From the NCBI GenBank assembly GCA_031282905.1, contig JAITCV010000092.1:1-25998 (forward strand): a stretch of 25,998 bases of DNA. Direction: 5' to 3'. The notes below the pieces were generated by a model. It saw only the letters and a program-made list of their open reading frames with translations. It had not been told where the DNA came from and made no database searches. How positions within the stretch are numbered: the first letter of the stretch is position 1; every line of letters starts with the position of its first letter. Origin of the DNA: Azoarcus sp. Its GTDB lineage: Bacteria; Pseudomonadota; Gammaproteobacteria; Burkholderiales; Rhodocyclaceae. A program made the position numbers and the translations under genes. Below, piece by piece: positions 8,150-15,890 of this stretch.

Positions 8150-8226
8150 CGGTCCATCTCCTTCGATTCAGTTGGACAAAGCCACGCCCTGCGGCAGTTT
8201 GCCTCGGGGCGGCAGTGAAGACAGTT

Positions 8227-8604
8227 TCATTGCCCTGCGGTATCCGCTGCCATTGGGGAATACCCTAAACCGGCCATGTCGATGGAAGAGACCAGGATCG
8301 AAACCGTTTCCCGGTAGATCGCGTGGCACAGGTCGACGCCGATCTTTGCCAGCGGCCATGTGCACGGGCGAGGATGGATTCTCCTCGTTGCAACACATCC
8401 ATCTCGTCTACATCTTCGTGGATCTCGGCATTCGGATAAACTTCGGCCTTTGCCGTGCCTTGGGTATACTTTTCCGCCAGTTCCTTGAATTTCAATGCTG
8501 CCTCGCCTCTTGGGCGTGTCCGTGGCAACAACATGATCGGGTTCGACCCCCGTTCGCGCCGACATGATCAAACCCGGCAAGAACGCACGAATGCCATTTT
8601 TACT
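8227..8604 (-). pseudogene. Decayed second dctP with frameshift and internal deletion
   Basis: Three pieces in two frames match the adjacent intact DctP. First comes KNGIRAFLPGLIM, then EPDHVVATDTPK (down to about 8509). After a one-base frameshift come ALKFKELAEKYTQGTAKAEV and YPNAEIHEDVDEMDVLQ. The frame then returns to the first with LAKIGVDLCHAIYRET, which matches LAKFG joined directly to VGADLIEAIYKAT of the intact protein. About 230 codons of the middle are therefore missing. No proper start codon remains, since the matching position reads AAG or similar. The copy is diverged from dctP rather than identical, so it is an old duplicate or an ancestral second binding-protein gene. Confidence 0.75.
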
Positions 8605-8786
8605 TTTCTCCAATGCCCATCGCGTTTCAGGGCGCGCGTATCGACGCATGGCGCATGATCAGATCGACAAGGGTAATGAAAAATTCGCCATGAGATATTG
8701 CCCTTTTCACTCCACGGCCCACATCCGCCGCCACGCAGTGGCGCATGCCTGTTCATACCCATCACCCGGCGGCCGCTGACGTTTCC

Positions 8787-10088
8787 ATGATATCCCCCAG
8801 ACAGCGCTATCCTGTCAGCATGGCCATTTTCCAGATCGCCCTGATCGCGGCCTTCGCGCTTTTGGCCTGGTTCGGCAACGGTCATCTGTCGATGGATATC
8901 TGCATCCTCGCGCTCAGCGCCATTGCCGTCTGGAGCGTGTGGCGCGTGCACCGCATGTTCTATCGCATGTTCGTCCTCGACAACGAGTTCCAGCAATCGC
9001 TGCTTTTCCGCCGCGCGCTCGACCTGGCATCCATCGGCGGCCTGCGTGTGCGCGATCACACCGGGCGCATCCTCTATGTCAATCCCGCCTTCTGCCGCAT
9101 GACCGGCTATGCCGCCCACGAACTGATCGGCGCGGTGCCCCCCGATATTCCGTACTGGGACAATGAACAGACCGCGCGACGCGCCCAGGAATGTCTCGAC
9201 CGCGCGCTCAACGACATATCCATACCCAATGACGTCGAACTCACCATGCGGCGCAAGAATGGCGAACGCTTCGAAGTCCTCGTCGTCGAAAGCCCCTTCA
9301 TCGATGAAAATGGCGTGCACCTCGGCTGGCTGGGCGCGTTCATCGACATCACCGGACAAAAACACCTCCGCCGCCAGCGCGAACGCCTGCAAACCATCGC
9401 CCGCCTGACCACCATGGGGGAAATGGCTTCCAGCCTGGCCCACGAACTCAATCAACCCCTGACCGCGATCTCCGCCTACACCGGGGGCCTGCTCACCCAG
9501 ATCAATACCCACAAGCTCGATGTCGCCGAACTGCGCGAGGTTCTCACCCGCATCGAGCGTCATTCCCAGCGCGCGGCCAGCATCATCGGCCGGATTCATG
9601 CCTTCGTGCGTCGCAACGATCCCCACTTCGCCCCGATCGATCTCAACGCCCTGATCCGTGAAATCGCGCTGCTGATCGACATCGACGCCCAGAAAAACCA
9701 GGTCAACATCATCTGCGAACTCGATCCCGACTTGCCGGAAGTCATTGCCGATGTCCAGTTGATCGAACAGATCATCGTCAACCTTGCGCGCAACGGCATC
9801 GACGCCATGGTCGATACCCCGCTGGGTGAGCGGGAACTTCGCCTCTCCACCCACGTCCAGGACAGGGCCGTCAGCATCCAGATCGGCGACTGCGGCTGCG
9901 GTATCGCCCCGGAGACCATTCGCCACCTGTTCGAACCTTTTTTCACCACCAAGCCAGAGGGCATGGGCATCGGACTCAATATCTGCCGTTCGATCGCTGA
10001 ACTGCACAATGGCCAGTTGAGCTTCTCGCCCAATCCGCAAGGCGGCACCACCTTCACTCTGACGCTCCACGCCGATAATTATGCATAA
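8787..10088 (+). CDS. dctS: Membrane-bound PAS sensor histidine kinase, DctS/FixL-like
   Basis: This is the sensor kinase of a two-component system. Two hydrophobic segments near the N-terminus (MAIFQIALIAAFALLAW and ICILALSAIAVWSVW) leave almost no periplasmic loop. A PAS domain follows (DLASIGGLRVRDHTGRILYV to FIDITGQK). The H-box is MASSLAHELNQPLTAI with the phospho-accepting histidine, and the ATPase domain has N-box VNLARNGIDAM, G1 GDCGCGI, F-box LFEPFFTTK and G2 GMGIGL. The HELNQPL type is that of FixL/DctS kinases. I chose ATG 8787 because it leaves a short basic N-terminus before the first helix; ATGs at 8745 and 8820 are also in frame and none has a clear ribosome-binding site. The 3' end overlaps dctR by 8 bases. 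The signal is inferred to be the TRAP substrate. Confidence 0.9.
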   Translation: MISPRQRYPVSMAIFQIALIAAFALLAWFGNGHLSMDICILALSAIAVWSVWRVHRMFYRMFVLDNEFQQSLLFRRALDLASIGGLRVRDHTGRILYVNPAFCRMTGYAAHELIGAVPPDIPYWDNEQTARRAQECLDRALNDISIPNDVELTMRRKNGERFEVLVVESPFIDENGVHLGWLGAFIDITGQKHLRRQRERLQTIARLTTMGEMASSLAHELNQPLTAISAYTGGLLTQINTHKLDVAELREVLTRIERHSQRAASIIGRIHAFVRRNDPHFAPIDLNALIREIALLIDIDAQKNQVNIICELDPDLPEVIADVQLIEQIIVNLARNGIDAMVDTPLGERELRLSTHVQDRAVSIQIGDCGCGIAPETIRHLFEPFFTTKPEGMGIGLNICRSIAELHNGQLSFSPNPQGGTTFTLTLHADNYA

Positions 10089-10686
10089 AGCACATGCCCA
10101 TATCGTTGAAGACGACGACGACATTCGTGACGCGCTCGCCTGGCAGTTTCGCACCCGCGACATAGAATCCATGACGTGGGCAAACGCCGAGGACTTTCTC
10201 GCCGCGTTGCAACCCGACTGGCTCGGCTGTATCGTGCTCGACATCCGCCTCTCCGGCATGAGCGGGCTGACCTGTTTCGAGCAGTTGCTCGAACGCGGCT
10301 GCCACATGCCGGTCATTTTCATCACCGGCCACGGCGACATCCCGATGGCGGTTTCCGCGCTCAAGCGAGGCGCGTTCGATTTCATCGAAAAACCGTTCCG
10401 CCACAACGACCTCGCCGACCGGGTGCAGCGCGCGATCGCCTTCGATATCGAACGCTATCAGGTCGGCATCGACCGCGACACCATCGAACAGCGCCTGGCC
10501 ACGCTCTCGGCCCGCGAGCGCGAAGTCATGGCCCTGATCCTCGAAGGCAAATACAACAAGGTCATCGCCAGCAAGCTGTCGATCTCGATGCGCACCGTCG
10601 AAGCGCACCGCGCCCACATCTTCAGCAAGATGCGGATACGCTCGGCGGTGGAACTGGCGCAATTGCTGACGGTGTTGAAAGACTGA
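10081..10686 (+). CDS. dctR: Response regulator with LuxR-type HTH, DctR/FixJ family
   Basis: The product has 201 residues. The receiver domain has the acidic pocket VEDDDD (9-14), phospho-acceptor Asp54 in CIVLDIRLSGMSG, Thr82 in FITGHGD and Lys104 in IEKPF. The C-terminal LuxR/FixJ DNA-binding domain begins at LSAREREVMALILEGKYNK and contains ISMRTVEAHRAHIFSKM. It should be phosphorylated by the kinase gene it overlaps, then activate a target promoter, most likely dctP across the divergent region. The last 65 bases overlap the 3' end of tilS on the other strand. Confidence 0.92.
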   Translation: MHKAHAHIVEDDDDIRDALAWQFRTRDIESMTWANAEDFLAALQPDWLGCIVLDIRLSGMSGLTCFEQLLERGCHMPVIFITGHGDIPMAVSALKRGAFDFIEKPFRHNDLADRVQRAIAFDIERYQVGIDRDTIEQRLATLSAREREVMALILEGKYNKVIASKLSISMRTVEAHRAHIFSKMRIRSAVELAQLLTVLKD

Positions 10687-11995
10687 CATCCGGACGCCAT
10701 TCCAGCGTCCAGCCCGCCGCGCCCGGCGCACAGGCAAAGGCGGCATCGACGCCGATGCCGCCCACCCAGGCGATCCGGCCATTGACTTCGAGTACCGGCA
10801 AGCGTTCGCGCAACCAAGGCGGAATTCCCCGTTCCTGGCACAAATTCTTGAGCGACCTGGCCGGACGCGCCGCGCCCAGGCGCAGCTTCAGCCCCGGCGC
10901 GCGTGGCGACAGCCTGCATTCGGCATCCTCCAGGGCCGACGCCGCCACGCCCGCGCCTTGCGCTGCCCGACAATACACGCATCCTCCTCCCCATTCCGCC
11001 ACGCCCGTGGTCGCCAGCCAGCGCCGGGAAGACGGCGTCGCCAACGCGGCGGGCGCAAGCCACACTCGTCCCCGGTAGCTGTAGCAGACAAGCTCCCCGA
11101 GCGGCAATGCAAGCGGGGAGCCGGTCGCGCAGAGCTGGCGCAGGGCCTCGTCGAGCCGGGCCGTCGCCGGTACGCGCGCGCCCTGGCCGCGTATCGTCCA
11201 GCGCAACAGATTGGCCAGCCGTGGCCGGGAAAGCATCAACAACGCCGAGCGCGCGAAACTTCCGCCTTCGTCCGCGCATGCCGCCGCGTCCAGCCCGGCC
11301 AGATCATCGAGCAAGGCGGCGGCCTCGGCAAAATGTGCCCCGGCACGCGTCAGCGTCCGCCGCGCCCCAGGGAAACGAGTTTCGATCGCGGGCAGGATGC
11401 GATGGCGCAGATCGTTGCGGGCAAAAACCGGATCGGCATTGCTCGCATCCTCGACCCAGGCCAGACCTCGTGCCCGAGCATGCGCCAGGATTTCCGCGCG
11501 TCCCAAGCCAAGCAGCGGCCGCAACCGCCGCGCGCCTTCGCGCTCGATGGCCGCCATCGCCGCCATGCCGCGCACGCCCGCGCCGCGCAGCAGGCGGAAA
11601 AGCACGGTTTCGGCCTGGTCGTCACGATGATGGCCGAACACCAGCCAGTCGCACGCCACTTCCGCCAGTGCCGCATACCGCGCCAGCCGCGCGGCGGCCT
11701 CCAGCCCGTCGGGGTGATCGCGGACCACGTCGACACGGAAGACATGCAGGGGAATATCGCGCTCGCGGCATAGAACTTCGCAGAATCGCTGCCAATCGTC
11801 GGCTTGCGCCTGGAGGCCATGGTTGACATGCGCCGCTTCCAGCACGAAACCGAAGCTTCCGCGCACGCCGGCAAGCGCATCGACCAGCACCACCGAATCG
11901 ACCCCGCCGGAGAGCGCGCAACACAAACGCGCGCCCGCGCCGATCCCGGCTTCGGCCAGCACCGCCGCGACCGCGTCGAACAGGGGCAGGATCAT
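10622..11995 (-). CDS. tilS: tRNA(Ile)-lysidine synthetase TilS
   Basis: The enzyme adds lysine to cytidine 34 of the CAU-anticodon tRNA-Ile using ATP, so that the tRNA reads AUA; it is normally essential. The PP-loop SGGVDS lies near residue 30 (ALSGGVDSVVLVDAL). Typical segments are AHVNHGLQAQADDW, FGHHRDDQAETVLFRLLRGAG, GMAAM and the NDLRHRILPAI region. The C-terminal part with LKLRLG, ARSLKNLCQERGIPPWLRER and WVGGIG is the TilS tRNA-binding domain. I start at ATG 11995; an upstream TTG at 12016 adds seven residues. About 21 codons after the usual end (LEWRP) run into dctR, so the normal stop seems to have been lost. It lies behind accA on the same strand, a common betaproteobacterial order. 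Confidence 0.93.
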   Translation of the reverse strand: MILPLFDAVAAVLAEAGIGAGARLCCALSGGVDSVVLVDALAGVRGSFGFVLEAAHVNHGLQAQADDWQRFCEVLCRERDIPLHVFRVDVVRDHPDGLEAAARLARYAALAEVACDWLVFGHHRDDQAETVLFRLLRGAGVRGMAAMAAIEREGARRLRPLLGLGRAEILAHARARGLAWVEDASNADPVFARNDLRHRILPAIETRFPGARRTLTRAGAHFAEAAALLDDLAGLDAAACADEGGSFARSALLMLSRPRLANLLRWTIRGQGARVPATARLDEALRQLCATGSPLALPLGELVCYSYRGRVWLAPAALATPSSRRWLATTGVAEWGGGCVYCRAAQGAGVAASALEDAECRLSPRAPGLKLRLGAARPARSLKNLCQERGIPPWLRERLPVLEVNGRIAWVGGIGVDAAFACAPGAAGWTLEWRPDVSLSTPSAIAPVPPPSVSASC

Positions 11996-12186
11996 TTCAC
12001 CGCCCGGGCAAGTCAAACGAACAGATGCGCGTCATATATTGCGCTCGTCATCGCAGAGGACAAGGACAGAAAGGCAAGCGGCGCATCGCGCCACGCCCCG
12101 CGATAACGTCGAAATACGCTGAAATCCGGGACGCTCGGCCTTGGCCTCCGCACAACATTGACGATCCGATCTGTCCCAATCATGCG

Positions 12187-12199
12187 GCGGCGAAGCCGC
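12187..12199 (-). terminator. Short hairpin 8 nt after the accA stop
   Basis: GCGGC-TTC-GCCGC (minus strand, 12199 to 12187) follows directly after the accA stop. No U-tract follows, so it would be a poor intrinsic terminator. It may instead be a 3' end or processing hairpin in an accA-tilS message. Confidence 0.3.
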
Positions 12200-12206
12200 T
12201 GGTTAC

Positions 12207-13172
12207 TCAGGCCGCGCGTTCCTTGTAGCGACCATAGCTCATCAGTTTTTCCATCCGCTGGGCGAGCAATTCGGCGGGGGGCAGGACGTCGATCTGGCGC
12301 AGGGCGTCGGCGAGCGCGCGTTTCAGGCTCTGCGCCATGGCGCGATGATTGCGATGCGCGCCGCCCACGGGTTCATTGACCACTTTGTCGATGAGACCGA
12401 GCGACTTCAGCTTCGCGGCGGTGATCCCCATCGCCTCGGCGGCCACCGAAGCCTTGTCGGCGCTTTTCCACAGGATGGAGGCGCAGCCCTCGGGCGAAAT
12501 CACCGAATAGGTGGAATATTGCAGCATGATCACCTGGTCGCCCACCGCGATTGCCAGCGCGCCGCCCGAACCGCCCTCGCCGATGATGGTGCAGATCAGC
12601 GGCACCTTGAGTTCGGCCATGGCGTAGAGGTTGTGGCCGATGGCCTCCGACTGGCCGCGCTCCTCGGCGCCGATGCCCGGATACGCGCCCGGCGTATCGA
12701 CGAAGGTAAACACCGGCAGATCGAATTTTTCCGCCAGTTTCATCAGCCGCAGCGCCTTGCGATAGCCCTCGGGACGCGGCATGCCGAAGTTGCGCGCGAT
12801 TTTCTCCTTGGTGTCGCGCCCTTTCTGGTGACCGATCACCACGCATCCCCGGCCATTGAAACGGGCCAGTCCGCCGACAATGGCCACGTCGTCGGCATAG
12901 ACGCGGTCGCCATGCAGCTCGGTGAAATCGGTAAAGATGTGCTGTACGTAATCGAGGGTATAGGGCCGTTGCGGATGGCGGGCGACCTGGGATATCTGCC
13001 ACGGCGTCAGTTTGGCGTAGATATCCTTGGTGAGCGCCTGACTCTTTCCTTCGAGGCGGGAGATTTCTTCCGAGATATCCACAGCCGAATCGTCCTGCAC
13101 GAAACGCAACTGCTCGATCTTGCTTTCCAGATCGGCGATCGGTTGCTCGAAGTCGAGAAAAGTAGTAGCCAT
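12207..13172 (-). CDS. accA: Acetyl-CoA carboxylase carboxyltransferase subunit alpha
   Basis: AccA with AccD moves the carboxyl group from biotin to acetyl-CoA to make malonyl-CoA, the first step of fatty acid synthesis. The start MATTFLDFEQPIADLESKIE is the family N-terminus, and the length of 321 residues equals that of known AccA proteins. Visible motifs are RHPQRPYTLDYVQHIFTDF, ELHGDRVYADD, GHQKGRDTKEKIARNFGMP, FVDTPGAYPGIGAEERGQSE and GEGGSGGALAIAVGDQVIML, the last two forming the crotonase-like active site. The reading frame is open far upstream of 13172, but that extension has no family match. It lies 98 bp after dut and 211 bp before tilS on the minus strand. Confidence 0.97.
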   Translation of the reverse strand: MATTFLDFEQPIADLESKIEQLRFVQDDSAVDISEEISRLEGKSQALTKDIYAKLTPWQISQVARHPQRPYTLDYVQHIFTDFTELHGDRVYADDVAIVGGLARFNGRGCVVIGHQKGRDTKEKIARNFGMPRPEGYRKALRLMKLAEKFDLPVFTFVDTPGAYPGIGAEERGQSEAIGHNLYAMAELKVPLICTIIGEGGSGGALAIAVGDQVIMLQYSTYSVISPEGCASILWKSADKASVAAEAMGITAAKLKSLGLIDKVVNEPVGGAHRNHRAMAQSLKRALADALRQIDVLPPAELLAQRMEKLMSYGRYKERAA

Positions 13173-13270
13173 GTGATCCGCCCACGCTGAATGAAACCGC
13201 CGCGATTGTACCGCCTCCGGCCAGCGCGCCGCGTATATGCCAATGGCGTTGAGACGCCCCGCCGTTTCAT

Positions 13271-13720
13271 TCAGTGTGTGCCGGAACTGCCGAAACCGGC
13301 TTCGCCCCGCGCGCTGGCCTCGAAACTGTCGACCACGTTGAGTTTGACTTGCACCACCGGCACCACCACCAGTTGCGCGATGCGCTCCATGGGTTCGATG
13401 GTGAAAGGCTCGTTGCCGCGATTCCACATCGACACCATGATCTGGCCTTGATAGTCGGAATCGATCAGGCCCACCAGATTGCCGAGCACGATGCCATGCT
13501 TGTGGCCGAGACCCGAGCGCGGCAACACCACCGCGGCCAGGCCCGTGTCGCCGATGTGAATGGCGATACCGCTCGGAATCAGCGTGGTCTCGCCCGGTTG
13601 CAGAGTGAACGCCGCGTCGACGCAGGCGCGCAGATCGAGCCCGGCCGCGCCGATGCTGGCGTAGGCGGGCAGCTTTTCCTTCAATCGCTCATCGAGCAGT
13701 TTTATGTCCAGGTGATACAT
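13271..13720 (-). CDS. dut: Deoxyuridine 5'-triphosphate nucleotidohydrolase (dUTPase)
   Basis: The trimeric enzyme hydrolyses dUTP to dUMP and pyrophosphate, keeping uracil out of DNA and supplying thymidylate synthesis. All five family motifs are present: GAAGLDLRA (1), LPRSGLGHKHGIVLGN (2), GLIDSDYQGQI (3), RIAQLVVVPV (4) and the flexible C-terminal RGEAGFGSSGTH (5), where Ala replaces the usual second Gly position. The length of 149 residues is normal. It starts 30 bp after the coaBC stop, the common coaBC-dut arrangement, and is probably co-transcribed with it. Confidence 0.97.
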   Translation of the reverse strand: MYHLDIKLLDERLKEKLPAYASIGAAGLDLRACVDAAFTLQPGETTLIPSGIAIHIGDTGLAAVVLPRSGLGHKHGIVLGNLVGLIDSDYQGQIMVSMWNRGNEPFTIEPMERIAQLVVVPVVQVKLNVVDSFEASARGEAGFGSSGTH

Positions 13721-13750
13721 GCTCTCATCCCTGTTGATGAATTGATGGAA

Positions 13751-14956
13751 TCAGTCCCGCGGCAACAGGCGGGCAAGGTGATCGACGATCCAGTCCGCGA
13801 TCGCACCCTTGGGCGCGCGCGGCAAGGGGTGGCGGCCGGCATCGTCGTAAATCACCACGGTATTGTCGCCTCCCCCCAGCCCATCGGCCACCAGATTGCC
13901 CACCACCATGGGCAGGCGCTTGTCGCGGCGTTTGCTTTCGGCATAAGCGTCGAGATCGTGGCTCTCGGCGGCGAATCCCACGCAGAACGGCGCGTTTTCC
14001 AGCGCAGCCACTTCCGCGAGGATGTCCGGGTTGGGGATGAGTTCGAGCTTCATCGCCTCGCCCGATTTCTTGATCTTGTGCGCCGCCACTGTCGCCGGGC
14101 GGTAATCGGCCACCGCCGCCACGGCGACGAAGACCTCCGCGGGCAGCGCGCCGAAAACCGCCTCGCGCATGGACAGCGCGCTGGTCACGCCGACCTTGCG
14201 CACCCTCGGAGGCGTCGGCAAGGCCACTGGCCCGCTCACCAGCACCACATCGGCCCCGGCGCGCGCACAGGCCGCCGCGATCGCATAGCCCATCCTGCCC
14301 GAGCTGGGGTTGGTCAGGCCGCGCACCGGATCGATGGCCTCGAAAGTCGGGCCAGCGGTGATGACCACCTTGCGCCCGGCCAAGGGCTTGGGCGCGAAGG
14401 CATCGATCAGCGCCGCGCACAGGATGCCGGGCTCCAGCATCCGTCCCTCGCCGATTTCCCCGCACGCCTGCTCGCCCGTATCCGGGCCGAGCACGCTCAC
14501 GCCATCGCCTTCGAGCGTCGCCACGTTGCGCCGCGTGGCGGGATGCGACCACATCTGGCGGTTCATCGCCGGCGCGATGAGCAGCGGGCAGTCGCGCGCC
14601 AGGCACAGCGTGCTCAACAAATCGTCGGCCATGCCGTGCGCCAGCCGGGCAATGAGGTTCGCGGTCGCGGGAGCGACCAGGATGGCATCGGCCCGCCCGA
14701 GCGTGATATGCGCCATGCCTTTATTCGCCTGCTCGTCCCACAGGCTGGTACACACCGGATTGCCCGAAAGCGCCTGGAAAGTCGCCCTTCCCACGAAGCG
14801 CTCTCCCGCCTCGGTCATCACCACATGGACATCGGCCCCGGTCTTGACCAGCAAGCGCGCAAGTTCAGCGGACTTGTAAGCCGCGATCCCGCCGCCTATT
14901 CCGAGAACAATTTTTTTTCCATGCAAGGCGTTTATGATGTTAGTCTCACCCGTCAT
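13751..14956 (-). CDS. coaBC: Bifunctional phosphopantothenoylcysteine decarboxylase / phosphopantothenate-cysteine ligase CoaBC
   Basis: The protein carries out two consecutive steps of coenzyme A synthesis: joining of 4'-phosphopantothenate to cysteine, then decarboxylation to 4'-phosphopantetheine. The N-terminal flavin-dependent CoaC half shows GKKIVLGIGGGIAAYKSAEL, the active-site histidine region MAHITLGRADAILVAPATAN and the substrate motif PAMNRQMW. The C-terminal CoaB half begins near ITAGPTFEAIDPVRGLTNPS and carries VAAVADYRP and KLELIPNPDIL. The length of 401 residues is standard. ATG at 14956 has AAGGAA eight bases upstream. The start lies 21 bp from that of divergent radC, so promoter elements must overlap coding sequence. 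Confidence 0.96.
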   Translation of the reverse strand: MTGETNIINALHGKKIVLGIGGGIAAYKSAELARLLVKTGADVHVVMTEAGERFVGRATFQALSGNPVCTSLWDEQANKGMAHITLGRADAILVAPATANLIARLAHGMADDLLSTLCLARDCPLLIAPAMNRQMWSHPATRRNVATLEGDGVSVLGPDTGEQACGEIGEGRMLEPGILCAALIDAFAPKPLAGRKVVITAGPTFEAIDPVRGLTNPSSGRMGYAIAAACARAGADVVLVSGPVALPTPPRVRKVGVTSALSMREAVFGALPAEVFVAVAAVADYRPATVAAHKIKKSGEAMKLELIPNPDILAEVAALENAPFCVGFAAESHDLDAYAESKRRDKRLPMVVGNLVADGLGGGDNTVVIYDDAGRHPLPRAPKGAIADWIVDHLARLLPRD

Positions 14957-14977
14957 TCCCGCATTCCTTCTACTGTC

Positions 14978-15655
14978 ATGGCAATCACCGACTGGCCCGA
15001 AAACGAACGTCCCCGTGAAAAACTGCTGAGCCGCGGCGCCCAGGCCCTGAGCGACGCCGAACTGCTCGCCATCTTCCTGCGCGTCGGCATCCGTGGTCTG
15101 AGCGCGGTCGATCTTGCCCGTAATCTGCTGAGCCATTTCGGCACGCTCACCCGTTTGTGCAACGCATCCGCCGCCGAATTTTCCGCCGTGCCCGGCGTGG
15201 GGCTGGCGAAGTATGCACAACTGCAAGCAGTGATGGAACTGGCCCGACGCTCGCTTGCAGAATGTCTCACGGAAAGCAGCCTGTTCGATTCGCCCGCCGC
15301 GGTGCGTGACTGGCTGCGCCTGCACCTCGCCCATCTGGCGCACGAAACTTTCTGCGTGCTCTTGCTCGACGCCCGCCACCGCCTGATCGAAGCCGTCGAT
15401 CTTTTCCGCGGCACCCTCACCCAGACCAGCGTCTATCCGCGCGAACTGGTCAAACTCGTGCTCGCCCACAATGCCGCCGCCGTCATCCTCGCCCACAACC
15501 ACCCTTCCGGCGCCGCCGAACCCAGCCAGGCCGACCTGGAACTCACCCGCATCCTGCGCGACGCCCTGGGGCTGATCGACGTCAAGGTGCTCGATCATTT
15601 CGTGGTGCCCGCCCAGGGCAAGGCGCTGTCGTTCGTCGAAGGTGGATTGCTGTGA
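14978..15655 (+). CDS. radC: RadC family JAB/JAMM domain protein
   Basis: The product has 225 residues and starts MAITDWPENERPREKLLSRG, the conserved RadC start. A helix-hairpin-helix region (FSAVPGVGLAKYAQLQAVME, about residues 65-85) is followed by the MPN/JAB domain with the zinc-binding motif AHNHPSG and a downstream aspartate in EPSQADLELT. The old link to DNA repair is not well supported; its true role is uncertain. No ribosome-binding site is visible, since the 21-bp gap to coaBC is taken up by the coaBC site on the other strand. A possible -10 TATGAT at 14933-14938 lies inside the 5' end of coaBC. Confidence 0.95.
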   Translation: MAITDWPENERPREKLLSRGAQALSDAELLAIFLRVGIRGLSAVDLARNLLSHFGTLTRLCNASAAEFSAVPGVGLAKYAQLQAVMELARRSLAECLTESSLFDSPAAVRDWLRLHLAHLAHETFCVLLLDARHRLIEAVDLFRGTLTQTSVYPRELVKLVLAHNAAAVILAHNHPSGAAEPSQADLELTRILRDALGLIDVKVLDHFVVPAQGKALSFVEGGLL

Positions 15656-15711
15656 GCCAGGACTCCCAGGTAAAAATCCTCGGAAAAACCCGCTTCCGGA
15701 CGCAAGCCGGG

Positions 15712-15735
15712 ATATGCTGAATATAAACAGCATAT
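15712..15735. repeat. Inverted repeat ATATGCTG-N8-CAGCATAT
   Basis: Perfect 8-bp arms at 15712-15719 and 15728-15735 flank an AT-only 8-base spacer. It lies 57 bases after the radC stop. No T-tract follows, so it could be a weak terminator or the binding site of a dimeric regulator, perhaps left over from a lost gene. Confidence 0.45.
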
Positions 15736-15890
15736 GACATCGCAGACCGATTCCAAGGCGTAGAAAAACTGACGGACGAAAAGGGGATATCCCTGTATGT
15801 CACGCCAGCAGAGGGAAAGCTATTTCCCCATACATCAGGAGGCAATCCGGAGTTGACCTGTGCGATTGTCCTGACCGGCGTGCAATTGAT
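15727..15890 (+). pseudogene. Possible gene remnant without a start codon
   Basis: The frame read from 15727 gives a protein-like sequence: AYDIADRFQGVEKLTDEKG, ISLYVTPAEGK, then LTCAIVLTGVQLIYGEG. Amino-acid make-up is balanced and the frame stays open into the end of dinG, but it has no ATG and follows a TAA at 15724-15726. It may be the C-terminal piece of a broken gene. I recognise no family; it may also be chance. Confidence 0.25.

Noticed and set aside
7120..8240. Sigma-54 type -24/-12 promoter before dctP
   Set aside because: I looked for GG-N10-GC in the minus-strand leader and found no convincing match; the regulator is also of the LuxR/FixJ type, not an NtrC-type activator.
8568..10406. 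Long open minus-strand frame opposite dctS and dctR
   Set aside because: It mirrors well-supported genes with full catalytic motifs and has no domain of its own; GC-rich codon use creates such frames.
12207..13427. AccA with an 85-residue N-terminal extension
   Set aside because: The extension overlaps dut and has no AccA similarity; MATTFLDFEQ at 13172 is the family start.
13274..15655. A plus-strand frame of about 790 codons upstream of and continuous with radC
   Set aside because: The first 560 codons are antisense to dut and coaBC, which have clear motifs; only the radC part from 14978 is real.
15582..15845. Minus-strand frame of 87 codons after radC
   Set aside because: It overlaps the end of radC and lacks a ribosome-binding site or recognisable features.
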